NCBI GenBank assembly: GCA_933228675.1
Contig: OW121741.1
Location: 18,527,510 to 18,591,509 of the forward strand
Direction: 5' to 3'
Source of the DNA: Stomorhina lunata
Lineage: Eukaryota > Arthropoda > Insecta > Diptera > Rhiniidae
DNA: 64,000 nucleotides
The translations under genes and the position numbers were made by a program. Each line of letters opens with the position of its first letter. The stretch's first letter is position 1. The notes beneath the pieces are model-generated. The model did not search any database. It had not been told where the DNA came from and saw only the letters and a list, made by a program, of their open reading frames with translations. Below, piece after piece: positions 1-13,300 of the stretch.

Positions 1-105
1 GGTGGAACCTTGAAATGTGAAGCGATATATGGTCGTGAAACATACGAGCTGATGAAGCATTACGAGAGCCACATAGAAAGTTGGGCGGAATATGGTTTTA
101 TTTAA
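1..105 (+). CDS. 3' end of a CRAL-TRIO lipid-transfer protein gene (partial)
   Basis: The first 34 codons and a TAA stop read as the C-terminal tail of a CRAL-TRIO protein. The tail contains LKCEAIYGRETYELM and ends EYGFI. It aligns almost residue for residue with the C-terminus of the complete gene at 3024-4101 (LKCKPMYGRETYELM, ending EYGFKSV), so the two are tandem paralogs on the same strand. The rest of the gene lies to the left of the window. Family knowledge: CRAL-TRIO proteins bind small hydrophobic ligands such as tocopherol, retinoids or phosphoinositides. The ligand here is unknown. About 120 bp of untranslated DNA follow before the satellite begins. Confidence 0.85.
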   Translation, partial: GGTLKCEAIYGRETYELMKHYESHIESWAEYGFI

Positions 106-226
106 GTCAGGTTAAAAATCTAATATTATCAAAAATACAAAACAGGGGTAAAATGTTTATTTAAAATTTTAATTATGTCAGATTCGGCTAATACTAAGCT
201 TAAAGAACAGAAGAAGAATATAAGTA

Positions 227-2716
227 GAACTGGAACTGAACTAAAACTAAACTAGAACTAAACCAGAACTGAACTAGAATTGAACTAGAATTGAACTAGA
301 ACTGAACTAAAACTGAACTAAAACTGAACTAGAACTAAACTAGAACTGAACTAGAACTGAACTAGAACTGAACTAGAACTGAACTAGAACTGAACTAGAA
401 CTGAACTAGAACTGAACTAGAACTGAACTAGAACTGAACTAGAACTGAACTAGAACTGAACTAGAACTGAACTAGAACTGAACTAGAACTGAACTAGAAC
501 TGAACTAGAACTGAACTAGAACTGAACTAGAACTGAACTAGAACTGAACTAGAACTGAACTAGAACTGAACTAGAACTGAACTAGAACTGAACTAGAACT
601 GAACTAGAACTGAACTAGAACTGAACTAGAACTGAACTAGAACTGAACTAGAACTGAACTAGAACTGAACTAGAACTGAACTAGAACTGAACTAGAACTG
701 AACTAGAACTGAACTAGAACTGAACTAGAACTGAACTAGAACTGAACTAGAACTGAACTAGAACTGAACTAGAACTGAACTAGAACTGAACTAGAACTGA
801 ACTAGAACTGAACTAGAACTGAACTAGAACTGAACTAGAACTGAACTAGAACTGAACTAGAACTGAACTAGAACTGAACTAGAACTGAACTAGAACTGAA
901 CTAGAACTGAACTAGAACTGAACTAGAACTGAACTAGAACTGGGGGGTTACTGCGTATCTCGATTCGAAAATAAAACTGTTCGAATTTGTATGCTTAAAG
1001 CATTGTGTTTCGAAAGTAATTTCTTTCGAATCGAGTTACGCGGTAACCCCCCTGAACTAGAACTGAACTAGAACTGAACTAGAACTGAACTAGAACTGAA
1101 CTAGAACTGAACTAGAACTGAACTAGAACTGAACTAGAACTGAACTAGAACTGAACTAGAACTGAACTAGAACTGAACTAGAACTGAACTAGACCTGAAC
1201 TAGAACTGAACTAGAACTGAACTAGAACTGAACTAGAACTGAACTAGAACTGAACTAGAACTGAACTAGAACTGAACTAGAACTGAACTAGAACTGAACT
1301 AGAACTGAACTAGAACTGAACTAGAACTGAACTAGAACTGAACTAGAACTGAACTAGAACTGAACTAGAACTGAACTAGAACTGAACTAGAACTGAACTA
1401 GAACTGAACTAGAACTGAACTAGAACTGAACTAGAACTGAACTAGAACTGAACTAGAACTGAACTAGAACTGAACTAGAACTGAACTAGAACTGAACTAG
1501 AACTGAACTAGAACTGAACTAGAACTGAACTAGAACTGAACTAGAACTGAACTAGAACTGAACTAGAACTGAACTAGAACTGAACTAGAACTGAACTAGA
1601 ACTGAACTAGAACTGAACTAGAACTGAACTAGAACTGAACTAGAACTGAACTAGAACTGAACTAGAACTGAACTAGAACTGAACTAGAACTGAACTAGAA
1701 CTGAACTAGAACTGAACTAGAACTGAACTAGAACTGAACTAGAACTGAACTAGAACTGAACTAGAACTGAACTAGAACTGAACTAGAACTGAACTAGAAC
1801 TGAACTAGAACTGAACTAGAACTGAACTAGAACTGAACTAGAACTGAACTAGAACTGAACTAGAACTGAACTAGAACTGAACTAGAACTGAACTAGAACT
1901 GAACTAGAACTGAACTAGAACTGAACTAGAACTGAACTAGAACTGAACTAGAACTGAACTAGAACTGAACTAGAACTGAACTAGAACTGAACTAGAACTG
2001 AACTAGAACTGAACTAGAACTGAACTAGAACTGAACTAGAACTGAACTAGAACTGAACTAGAACTGAACTAGAACTGAACTAGAACTGAACTAGAACTGA
2101 ACTAGAACTGAACTAGAACTGAACTAGAACTGAACTAGAACTGAACTAGAACTGAACTAGAACTGGACTAGAACTGAACTAGAACTGAACTAGAACTGAA
2201 CTAGAACTGAACTAGAACTGAACTAGAACTGAACTAGAACTGAACTAGACTGAACTAGAACTGAACTAGAATTGAACTAGAACTGAACTAGAACTGAACT
2301 AGAACTGAACTAGAACTGAACTAGAACTGAACTAGAACTGAACTGAACTAGAACTGAACTGAACTAGAACTGAACTAGAACTGAACTAGAACTGAACTAG
2401 AACTGAACTAGAACTGAACTAGAACTGAACTAGAACTGAACTAGAACTGAACTAGAACTGAACTAGAACTGAACTAGAACTGAACTAGAACTGAACTAGA
2501 ACTGAACTAGAACTGAACTAGAACTGAACTAGAACTGAACTAGAACTGAACTAGAACTGAACTAGAACTGAACTAGAACTGAACTAGAACTGAACTAGAA
2601 CTGAACTAGAACTGAACTAGAACTGAACTAGAACTGAACTAGAACTGAACTAGAACTGAACTAGAACTGAACTGGAACTGAACTAGAACTGAACTAGAAC
2701 CGAGCTAGAACTGAGT
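227..2716 (+). repeat. 11-bp satellite array 1, (TAGAACTGAAC)n
   Basis: About 225 head-to-tail copies of an 11-bp unit read TAGAACTGAAC on the plus strand. The middle is almost uniform, with scattered single-base variants and a few lost-base units (for example near 2247 and 2341). The edges are more degenerate (AAAACTAAAC types at 240-330), as expected if homogenisation is strongest in the centre. One 109-bp inverted-repeat element interrupts it at 943-1051. All frames contain stops, so it is not coding. It separates the two CRAL-TRIO paralogs. Confidence 0.97.
943..1051 (+). mobile_element. 109-bp MITE in satellite (copy 1)
   Basis: A non-satellite island begins GGGGGTTACTGCGTATCTCG and ends with the near-perfect inverse, CGAGTTACGCGGTAACCCCC. 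The termini are therefore about 29-bp inverted repeats. The centre, ATGCTTAAAGCAT, is also palindromic, so one strand could fold almost end to end. The satellite resumes so that CTG is present on both sides (CTG|element|CTG) where the uninterrupted unit has one, which fits a 3-bp target duplication. There is no coding capacity. The terminal GGG and 3-bp CWG-type duplication recall PIF/Harbinger-derived elements, but that assignment is an inference. Confidence 0.85.
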
Positions 2717-2719
2717 GAG

Positions 2720-3023
2720 TATTAATTTTGAGTAAATTACTTTTTGAGTTTTTAGTCAAACCATTTTTCTGTTCTTTTGTCGATGACACGACTTATGAGT
2801 TCATTAAACCAAAGTTTTTTTGTTGGTTTGAGTATTATAGCACTACAACACACTAGAGGGTCGTTCGTATTGTCCGATTAGAGAACTATTAAATATTTAT
2901 ATTTCTAATAAAATCGACAAAAGAACCAATTAGTTTATTACAGCAATTTCATCAAGACGGATTAATAAAATTACAACTTAGAAATTCTAAGATTGAATAA
3001 TTAAAAAAAAAAATGTCTGCCGA
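2720..3023 (+). promoter_or_regulatory. Upstream region of the complete CRAL-TRIO gene
   Basis: About 300 bp of non-repeat DNA lie between satellite array 1 and the start codon at 3024. They must hold the promoter and 5' UTR of the gene if it has no distant first exon. No convincing TATA box or initiator could be fixed. The last 11 bases before the start codon are a tandem copy of the first 11 bases of the coding region, which creates an earlier out-of-frame ATG at 3013. Confidence 0.4.
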
Positions 3024-4101
3024 ATGTCTGCCGAAACAAAATATAATGATTTCATATTAAAAGTGGATTTGGGTGAACCCAGTGAAATGGCCAAAAGAAA
3101 GGCTTTAGAGGAACTAAGAGAAACTCCAGAAAACGTTGAAAATGGCATTAGGGAATTGAAAAAATTATTAGAAGGTTTAAATTTTTAATATATTTAAATA
3201 TTTAAGTTAATTTAAAAATTTCCAGATGAACAAAATTTAAATATACCCTGGACCAAGGATGAGTGGTTTATAAAATTTTTGAGATGTTGCAAATTTTATC
3301 CAGAAAGCGCCAGAGATCGGGTAAGCTTTCAACTAACACATACTTAAAAAACTTTCCAACATTTTAAAAAAGCTACTTAAAAATATATCAGGTCAAAGTT
3401 TTTTTCAATTTGCGACGCAAATATTCAGAAGTTACAAGTATACTATATCCCTCAAAATTGAAACATGTTTTCGAGGCTAATTTACAATGTATAATGCCGC
3501 AAAGAGATCAACACGGTCGAAGGATTCTTTTAAGTATCGCAGCAGGAAGTAAGTATGAACAAAACAGTTCTCCATCTTGGTCATAAACAATGTTTTCTAA
3601 ACTCCCATTCTAGAAAACTGGGACCACAATAAAATACATTTCGATCATATATTCGCCTCTAGCATTTTGTGCTCCGATTTCATACAATTAGAACCCGAAA
3701 GTCAAATAAATGGAGTTGTCTATGTACTAGATCTACAGGGTTTATCTTTTGTGCAGTGTCTTCAATATACTCCCTACCGTGTCAAACGTTTTTTAGACTA
3801 TTTACAGGACAAAACCAGCGTAAGAGTGAAATGCGTTCACTTCGTCAATCAACCGAAAATTTTCCAGCCCATTTTTAATGCAGCAAAACCATTTTTTTCT
3901 ACTAAGTTTTCGCAGCGTCTTGTATTGCATGGATCCAATTTTGAAACACTTCATAAATATATCTCCCGGGAATGTTTACCGGAATCTTATGGTGGTACAT
4001 TGAAATGTAAGCCAATGTATGGTCGTGAAACATACGAGTTAATGGCTCCTTTTGAAAAGGAATTTGAAAATTTAAGAGAATATGGCTTTAAGTCGGTCTA
4101 A
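3024..4101 (+). CDS. CRAL-TRIO domain lipid-transfer protein (alpha-tocopherol-transfer-protein-like)
   Basis: Four exons: 3024-3174, 3226-3320, 3392-3548 and 3614-4101. All introns are short with GT/AG borders, and the exons sum to 891 bp, giving 296 aa, a normal family length. The helical CRAL-TRIO N-terminal region covers about residues 20-82 (IPWTKDEWFIKFLRCCKFYP). The lipid-binding domain covers about 105-265, with VVYVLDLQGLSF, VHFVNQPKIF and the closing LPESYGG block typical of alpha-TTP and clavesin relatives. It probably carries a small lipid through the cytosol; the ligand is not readable from sequence. It is a tandem paralog of the gene ending at 105, and by position it probably corresponds to fly CG10237-like genes (from memory). 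The start is uncertain by 11 bp: a tandem ATGTCTGCCGA duplication gives an out-of-frame ATG at 3013. A possible AATAAA signal lies at 4121. Confidence 0.9.
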
Positions 4102-4234
4102 GGGGAAAATAGTTTAAGAAAATAAAAAAATAAAAATACAATTTTTCAAATTACTAATTTCTATTTTAAATTTATTGAGCTAAACTAGAATTAAAATGAA
4201 ATGGAATTGAAACTCATTTAGAACTTGACTAAAA

Positions 4235-7200
4235 GTGAACTAGAACTGAACTAGAACTGAACTAGAACTGAACTAGAACTGAACTAGAACTAGAACTGAA
4301 CTAGAACTGATCTAAAACTGAACCAGAACTGAACTAGAACTGAACTAGAACTGAACTAGAACTGAACTAGAACTGAACTAGAACTGAACTAGAACTGAAC
4401 TAGAACTGAACTAGAACTGAACTAGAACTGAACTAGACTGAACTAGAACTGAACTAGAATTGAACTAGAACTGAACTAGAACTGAACTAGAACTGAACTA
4501 GAACTGAACTAGAACTGAACTAGAACTGAACTAGAACTGAACTAGAACTGAACTAGAACTGAACTAGAACTGAACTAGAACTGAACTAGAACTGAACTAG
4601 AACTGAACTAGAACTGAACTAGAACTGAACTAGAACTGAACTAGAACTGAACTAGAACTGAACTAGAACTGAACTAGAACTGAACTAGAACTGAACTAGA
4701 ACTGAACTAGAACTGAACTAGAACTGAACTAGAACTGAACTAGAACTGAACTAGAACTGAACTAGAACTGAACTAGAACTGAACAAAAACTGAACTAGAA
4801 CTGGACTAGAACTGAACTAGAACTGAACTAGAACTGAACTAGAACTGAACTAGAACTGAACTAGAACTGAACTAGAACTGAACTAGAACTGAACTAGAAC
4901 TGAACTAGAACTGAACTAGAACTGAACTAGAACTGAACTAGAACTGAACTAGAACTGAACTAGAACTGAACTAGAACTGAACTAGAACTGAACTAGAACT
5001 GAACTAGAACTGAACTAGAACTGAACTAGAACTGAACTAGAACTGAACTAGAACTGAACTAGAACTGAACTAGAACTGAACTAGAACTGAACTAGAACTG
5101 AACTAGAACTGAACTAGAACTGAACTAGAACTGAACTAGAACTGAACTAGAACTGAACTAGAACTGAACTAGAACTGAACTAGAACTGAACTAGAACTGA
5201 ACTAGAACTGAACTAGAACTGAACTAGAACTGAACTAGAACTGAACTAGAACTGAACTAGAACTGAACTAGAACTGAACTAGAACTGAACTAGAACTGAA
5301 CTAGAACTGAACTAGAACTGAACTAGAACTGAACTAGAACTGAACTAGAACTGAACTAGAACTGAACTAGAACTGAACTAGAACTGAACTAGAACTGAAC
5401 TAGAACTGAACTAGAACTGAACTAGAACTGAACTAGAACTGAACTAGAACTGAACTAGAACTGAACTAGAACTGAACTAGAACTGAACTAGAACTGAACT
5501 AGAACTGAACTAGAACTGAACTAGAACTGAACTAGAACTGAACTAGAACTGAACTAGAACTGAACTAGAACTGAACTAGAACTGAACTAGAACTGAACTA
5601 GAACTGAACTAGAACTGAACTAGAACTGAACTAGAACTGAACTAGAACTGAACTAGAACTGAACTAGAACTGAACTAGAACTGAACTAGAACTGAACTAG
5701 AACTGAACTAGAACTGAACTAGAACTGAACTGGAACTGAACTGGAACTGAACTGGAACTGAACTAGAACTGAACTAGAACTGAACTAGAACTGAACTAGA
5801 ACTGAACTAGAACTGAACTAGAACTTAACTAGAACTTAACTAGAACTGAACTAGAACTGAACTAGAACTGAACTGGAACTGAACTAGAACTGAACTAGAA
5901 CTGAACTAGAACTCAACTAGAACTCAACTAGAACTGAACTTGAACTGAACTAGAACTGAACTAGAACTGAACTAGAACTGAACTAGAACTGAACTAGAAC
6001 TGAACTAGAACTGAACTAGAACTGAACTAGAACTGAACTAGAACTGAACTAGAACTGAACTAGAACTGAACTAGAACTGAACTAGAACTGAACTAGAACT
6101 GAACTAGAACTGAACTGAACTAGAACTGAACTAGAACTGAACTAGAACTGAACTAGAACTGAACTAGAACTGAACTAGAACTGAACTAGAACTGAACTAG
6201 AACTGAACTAGAACTGAACTAGAACTGAACTAGAACTGAACTAGAACTGAACTAGAACTGAACTAGAACTGAACTAGAACTGAACTAGAACTGAACTAGA
6301 ACTGAACTAGAACTGAACTAGAACTGAACTAGAACTGAACTAGAACTGAACTAGAACTGAACTAGAACTGAACTAGAACTGAACTAGAACTGAACTAGAA
6401 CTGAACTAGAACTGAACTAGAACTGAACTAGAACTGAACTAGAACTGAACTAGAACTGAACTAGAACTGAACTAGAACTGAACTAGAACTGAACTAGAAC
6501 TGAACTAGAACTGAACTAGAACTGAACTAGAACTGAACTAGAACTGAACTAGAACTGAACTAGAACTGAACTAGAACTGAACTAGAACTGAACTAGAACT
6601 GAACTAGAACTGAACTAGAACTGAACTAGAACTGAACTAGAACTGAACTAGAACTGAACTAAAACTGAACTAGAACTGAACTAAAACTGAACTAGAACTG
6701 AACTAGTACTGAACTAGAACTGAACTAGAATTGAACTAGAACTGAACTAGAACTGAACTAAAACTAAACTAGAACTGAACTAGAACTGAACTAGAACTGA
6801 ACTAGAACTGAACTAGAACTGAACTAGAACTGAACTAGAACTGAACTAGAACTGAACTAGAACTGAACTAGAACTGAACTAGAACTGAACTAGAACTGAA
6901 CTAGAACTGAACTAGAACTGAACTAGAACTGAACTAGAACTGAACTAGAACTGAACTAGAACTGAACTAGAACTGAACTAGAACTGAACTAGAACTGAAC
7001 TAGAACTGAACTAGAACTGAACTAGAACTGAACTAGAACTGAACTAGAACTGAACTAGAACTGAACTAGAACTGAACTAGAACTGAACTAGAACTGAACT
7101 AGAACTGAACTAGAACTGAACTAGAACTGAACTAGAACTGAACTAGAACTGAACTAGAACTGAACTAGAACTGAACTAGAACCGAACTAGAACTGAACTA

Positions 7201-8737
7201 GAACTGAACTAGAACTGAACTAGAACTGAACTAGAACTGAACTAGAACTGAACTAGAACTGAACTAGAACTGAACTAGAACTGAACTAGAACTGAACTAG
7301 AACTGAACTAGAACTGAACTAGAACTGAACTAGAACTGAACTAGAACTGAACTAGAACTGAACTAGAACTGAACTAGAACTGAACTAGAACTGAACTAGA
7401 ACTGAACTAGAACTGAACTAGAACTGAACTAGAACTGAACTAGAACTGAACTAGAACTGAACTAGAACTGAACTAGAACTGAACTAGAACTGAACTAGAA
7501 CTGAACTAGAACTGAACTAGAACTGAACTAGAACTGAACTAGAACTGAACTAGAACTGAACTAGAACTGAACTAGAACTGAACTAGAACTGAACTAGAAC
7601 TGAACTAGAACTGAACTAGAACTGAACTAGAACTGAACTAGAACTGAACTAGAACTGAACTAGAACTGAACTAGAACTGAACTAGAACTGAACTAGAACT
7701 GAACTAGAACTGAACTAGAACTGAACTAGAACTGAACTAGAACTGAACTAGAACTGAACTAGAACTGAACTAGAACTGAACTAGAACTGAACTAGAACTG
7801 AACTAGAACTGAACTAGAACTGAACTAGAACTGAACTAGAACTGAACTAGAACTGAACTAGAACTGAACTAGAACTGAACTAGAACTGAACTAGAACTGA
7901 ACTAGAACTGAACTAGAACTGAACTAGAACTGAACTAGAACTGAACTAGAACTGAACTAGAACTGAACTAGAACTGAACTAGAACTGAACTAGAACTGAA
8001 CTAGAACTGAACTAGAACTGAACTTGAACTGAACTAGAACTGAACTAGAACTGAACTAGAACTGAACTAGAACTGAACTAGAACTGAACTAGAACTGAAC
8101 TAGAACTGAACTAGAACTGAACTAGAACTGAACTAAAACTGAACTAGAACTGAACTAGAACTGAACTAGAACTGAACTAGAATTGAACTAGAACTGAACT
8201 AGAACTGAACTAGAACTGAACTAAAACTAAACTAGAACTGAACTAGAACTGAACTAGAACTGAACTAGAACTGAACTAGAACTGAACTAGAACTGAACTA
8301 GAACTGAACTAGAACTGAACTAGAACTGAACTAGAACTGAACTAGAACTGAACTAGAACTGAACTAGAACTGAACTAGAACTGAACTAGAACTGAACTAG
8401 AACTGAACTAGAACTGAACTAGAACTGAACTAGAACTGAACTAGAACTGAACTAGAACTGAACTAGAACTGAACTAGAACTGAACTAGAACTGAACTAGA
8501 ACTGAACTAGAACTGAACTAGAACTGAACTAGAACTGAACTAGAACTGAACTAGAACTGAACTAGAACTGAACTAGAACTGAACTAGAACTGAACTAGAA
8601 CTGAACTAGAACTGAACTAGAACTGAACTAGAACTGAACTAGAACTGAACTAGAACTGAACTAGAACTGAACTAGAACTGAACTAGAACTGAACTAGAAC
8701 TGAACTAGAACTGAACTAGAAGTGAACTAGAACTGAT
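4235..8737 (+). repeat. 11-bp satellite array 2, (TAGAACTGAAC)n
   Basis: About 410 copies of the same 11-bp unit and strand as array 1 begin about 130 bp after the CRAL-TRIO stop codon. Local clusters of variants mark older sub-blocks: GGAACTGAAC at 5731-5760, AACTTAAC at 5822-5840, ACTCAAC at 5910-5930, and AAAACTGAAC near 6661 and 8221. Some of these variants are repeated in neighbouring units, which shows spread by local duplication. No inserted element was seen. Confidence 0.97.
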
Positions 8738-8744
8738 TTAAACT

Positions 8745-9970
8745 TAAACTAGGACTTAGTTCTAATGGAATTAGAATAAAAAGCACTCTTAAGTTTTGTT
8801 TTTACTTTTAATTGGTTATTAACATTTTTATTCGATTAATTAACAAATATAAATATTCGAAAATATCTAATAAGTTCTTTGCGGTTGAAAGATATTTCTC
8901 CGCGATTTCCTCAAACCCAATAGCTTCAATACGAATTTAATTTTTCGTCTTATCAATTTCATTTTCCATTTGAGACATTTTCTAGAACACATTACGAGTA
9001 TAAGATAGTCTTCTCCTTTTGATTTAGTTGCGACAACTGCCATTAGTTCAACTAGTTGCTATAAAAATACATACTAGAATAATTTTTCAAAAGGCATGAC
9101 TTTTAATATTTTCGAATTTATTAAAAATTCTTTAAGTACATATTCTTAAAGACAGAAAAGAATGGAAATAGAAATGGAAATGAAGGTGCAGTTTTTGAGA
9201 GAAAGTTTATTAAGAGCAGCGATTCTTAAACTCTTTAAAAAAATTTTGAAGGAAATATAAAAATTTTATTACAATAATAAATAATTGTAATAAATTGGGA
9301 TCTTAGTGCAATACACTACAGTAAAATTTTTTAATTAAAAGAATTTTGTTTTGATTTTTTTTTATTGGTTTAAAAATTTATTGTAATTTTCAAGGGTTTC
9401 TTGAGGGTTTGAAGGATTTCAATATATTTTCCTTTATTACATTAAATTGGGCTTTAAATTATTTTAATACATTTTTTATATTTGTCTTTTTTCAAGTTTT
9501 TTTTTTTTCATTACATTTATAAATTCATCTTTTGGTTATTTAGCTAAAATATTTATGTTTTTAATTTGTTTATAATAATTTTCTCTTCTTAGTATTGTCC
9601 ATAGGTATAAAATGTTAATTGTTAAGTTTTTCTGTTTTTTTTTTGACCTTGTTAATTGTTAATTTTAAAAACTAATTTTAAGATTATGTCATTTATTTTT
9701 ATACTAAAACTAAGGAAATCAATATGTAAATAATTTAATTTTAGACGGTTTTAAAAGAATTTATAATCTTTAAGGAATCTTTGTTGGTTTTTAAATATTA
9801 AAAACTAATATTGATATGCTACAATTTTCTATAATATATAAAAATTTTAAGTATTAGGGGTTCAATGGGTTCCAAATTATAAATAAATTGGGGTTTATAC
9901 AAGCATTATTGCTTTTGCTAATAAAAATTATGAATTACACATTTCGGGGCTCGAGAATTGTTAATCAATT
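8745..9970. other. AT-rich intergenic DNA, no gene seen
   Basis: About 1.2 kb lie between satellite array 2 and a small palindromic repeat. The DNA is very AT-rich with many T and A runs. No open frame with recognisable protein, RNA gene or tandem repeat was found. Confidence 0.6.
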
Positions 9971-9974
9971 TTGA

Positions 9975-10155
9975 AAATTATATATAGACAGAATTGTCTA
10001 CATACAGACAAAATTGTCTATTTATAGACAAAATTATCTATATATAGGCAAAGTTGTCTGTATATAGACAAAGTTGTCTATATATAGACAAAATTGTCTA
10101 TATATAGAAAAAGTTGCCTATATATAGACAAAGTTGCTTATATATAGACAAAGTT
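9975..10155. repeat. 20-bp palindromic tandem repeat (TATATAGACAAAATTGTCTA type)
   Basis: About nine imperfect copies of a 20-bp unit built from AGACAAA-TTGTCT, itself close to a palindrome, joined by TATATA. Copies differ by one or two bases. It lies about 240 bp downstream of the Hs2st stop codon, so it could fall within or just beyond that transcript. Confidence 0.8.
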
Positions 10156-10394
10156 GACATAATTTGAGAATTCTGGCGGTCAAAGTTATTAACACTTCGC
10201 TTAAAAATTGTGTAATAAATTCAAATTTCTTAATAATTTCAAATTTCTTAAGTTTCAACAAAATAAGGCAAATGTGTGTTAAATTTTTATAGAAGAAGGT
10301 TTAAATTAAATAATTTAAACATAAATTAAGTACAACTTTTTAGGAAAACAATACTATTTACACTTACTTCTCTTACAGCCAGTTCAATTGTAAC

Positions 10395-13300
10395 TTATTT
10401 TGGCTTAATTTTCTCATACATAAACTTTTGTATTTGCTTCTTATCCGGCTGGACAAGTTTTCGTTTATTAAACTCAAACTGGGCCAAAGCAAAGTCATAG
10501 AGTTCTGTTTCCATTTGCCAGACCTTTGATTTCATTATGATAGCTACCGTTTCTTCATTGGGAGTTTGTTTGAAAATTGTATGCCTCAAATGGGATTTAT
10601 TTGAGTGACGATAGTATTCGCTGAAACCCTGAAACATACGGGGCAAAGACTTTTCCAATAAATCCACAAAGTCTTCCATTTGCTCAGTTACACCCACTAG
10701 AAAGTATTCATTGACCAAATTCTGTTTGGCCTTTTCTAAAGCCCATTGACTGCCGGGTTCCCAGCATTCAGCGGCATGGCCACAAAAGAAGGGTATTTGT
10801 AGCCACATGTTTTTCGGATCACAGTCGGGTTGTTTAAGTTCCACACATTCATCGAATGTCTTATAAAAAAAAATTAGTTTCTTAAATTTTTTTATAAAAA
10901 GAAATACTTACAATTTTATTTCCTGCCTTTTTGCGGACTAGATTTGGACGATAGTTATCACCGTAACGTAAAAAATAATAATAGGAAACAAGTCTATCCA
11001 AAGGCTTACGGACTATATTAATATAAATTGGTTTATGGGCAATTTGGAATCTGAAAATGCAAATAATCAATTGCAAATTAGTTTTAGATCAGCTCATAAT
11101 CAGTTCTTGCAAAGCTCTTAATCAGTTTTAGTGTAGCAACAGTTCTAGTTGAGTTCTAGTTCAGTTATAGTTCTAGTACAGTTCTTATTCAGTTCTAGTT
11201 TAGTTCTAGTTCAGTTCTAGTTCAGATCTAGTTCAGTTCTAATTCAGTTCTAGTTCAGTTCTAGTTCAGTTCTAGTTCAGTTTTAGTTCAGTTCTAGTTC
11301 AGTTCTAGTTCAGTTCTAGTTCAGTTCTAGTTCAGTTCTAGTTCAGTTCTAGTTCAGTTCTAGTTCAGTTCTAGTTCAGTTCTAGTTCAGTTCTAGTTCA
11401 GTTCTAGTTCAGTTCTAGTTCAGTTCTAGTTCAGTTCTAGTTCAGTTTTAGTTCAGTTCTAGTTCAGTTCTAGTTCAGTTCTAGTTCAGTTCTAGTTCAG
11501 TTCTAGTTCAGTTCTAGTTCAGTTCTAGTTCAGTTCTAGTTCAGTTCTAGTTCAGTTCTAGTTCAGTTCTAGTTCAGTTCTAGTTCAGTTCTAGTTCAGT
11601 TCTAGTTCAGTTCTAGTTCAGTTCTAGTTCAGTTCTAGTTCAGTTCTAGTTCAGTTCTAGTTCAGTTCTAGTTCAGTTCTAGTTCAGTTCTAGTTCAGTT
11701 CTAGTTCAGTTCTAGTTCAGTTCTAGTTCAGTTCTAGTTCAGTTCTAGTTCAGTTCTAGTTCAGTTCTAGTTCAGTTCTAGTTCAGTTCTAGTTCAGTTC
11801 TAGTTCAGTTCTAGTTCAGTTCTAGTTCAGTTCTAGTTCAGTTCTAGTTCAGTTCTAGTTCAGTTCTAGTTCAGTTCTAGTTCAGTTCTAGTTCAGTTCT
11901 AGTTCAGTTCTAGTTCAGTTCTAGTTCAGTTCTAGTTCAGTTCTAGTTCAGTTCTAGTTCAGTTCTAGTTCAGTTCTAGTTCAGTTCTAGTTCAGTTCTA
12001 GTTCAGTTCTAGTTCAGTTCTAGTTCAGTTCTAGTTCAGTTCTAGTTCAGTTCTAGTTCAGTTCTAGTTCAGTTCTAGTTCAGTTCTAGTTCAGTTCTAG
12101 TTCAGTTCTAGTTCAGTTCTAGTTCAATTCTAGTTCAGTTCTAGTTCAGTTCTAGTTCAGTTCTAGTTCAGTTCTAGTTCAGTTCTAGTTCAGTTCTAGT
12201 TCAGTTCTAGTTCAGTTCTAGTTCAGTTCTAGTTCAGTTCTAGTTCAGTTCTAGTTCAGTTCTAGTTCAGTTCTAGTTCAGTTCTAGTTCAGTTCTAGTT
12301 CAGTTCTAGTTCAGTTCTAGTTCTAGTTCAGTTCTAGTTCAGTTCTAGTTCAGTTCTAGTTCAGTTCTAGTTCAGTTCTAGTTCAGTTCTAGTTCAGTTC
12401 TAGTTCAGTTCTAGTTCAGTTCTAGTTCAGTTCTAGTTCAGTTCTAGTTCAGTTCTAGTTCAGTTCTAGTTCAGTTCTAGTTCAGTTCTAGTTCAGTTCT
12501 AGTTCAGTTCTAGTTCAGTTCTAGTTCAGTTCTAGTTCAGTTCTAGTTCAGTTCTAGTTCAGTTCTAGTTCAGTTCTAGTTCAGTTCTAGTTCAGTTCTA
12601 GTTCAGTTCTAGTTCAGTTCTAGTTCAGTTCTAGTTCAGTTCTAGTTCAGTTCTAGTTCAGTTCTAGTTCAGTTCTAGTTCAGTTCTAGTTCAGTTCTAG
12701 TTCAGTTCTAGTTCAGTTCTAGTTCAGTTCTAGTTCAGTTCTAGTTCAGTTCTAGTTCAGTTCTAGTTCAGTTCTAGTTCAGTTCTAGTTCAGTTCTAGT
12801 TCAGTTCTAGTTCAGTTCTAGTTCAGTTCTAGTTCAGTTCTAGTTCAGTTCTAGTTCAGTTCTAGTTCAGTTCTAGTTCAGTTCTAGTTCAGTTCTAGTT
12901 CAGTTCTAGTTCAGTTCTAGTTCAGTTCTAGTTCATTTCTAGTTCAGTTCTAGTTCAGTTCTAGTTCAGTTCTAGTTCAGTTCTAGTTCAGTTCTAGTTC
13001 AGTTCTAGTTCAGTTCTAGTTCAGTTCTAGTTCAGTTCTAGTTCAGTTCTAGTTCAGTTCTAGTTCAGTTCTAGTTCAGTTCTAGTTCAGTTCTAGTTCA
13101 GTTCTAGTTCAGTTCTAGTTCAGTTCTAGTTCAGTTCTAGTTCAGTTCTAGTTCAGTTCTAGTTCAGTTCTAGTTCAGTTCTAGTTCAGTTCTAGTTCAG
13201 TTCTAGTTCAGTTCTAGTTCAGTTCTAGTTCAGTTCTAGTTCAGTTCTAGTTCAGTTCTAGTTCAGTTCTAGTTCAGTTCTAGTTCAGTTCTAGTTCAGT

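Noticed and set aside
227..2716. The satellite as telomeric repeat or CRISPR-like array
   Set aside because: An 11-bp unit without unique spacers and flanked by ordinary genes fits neither. Insect (TTAGG)n is absent.
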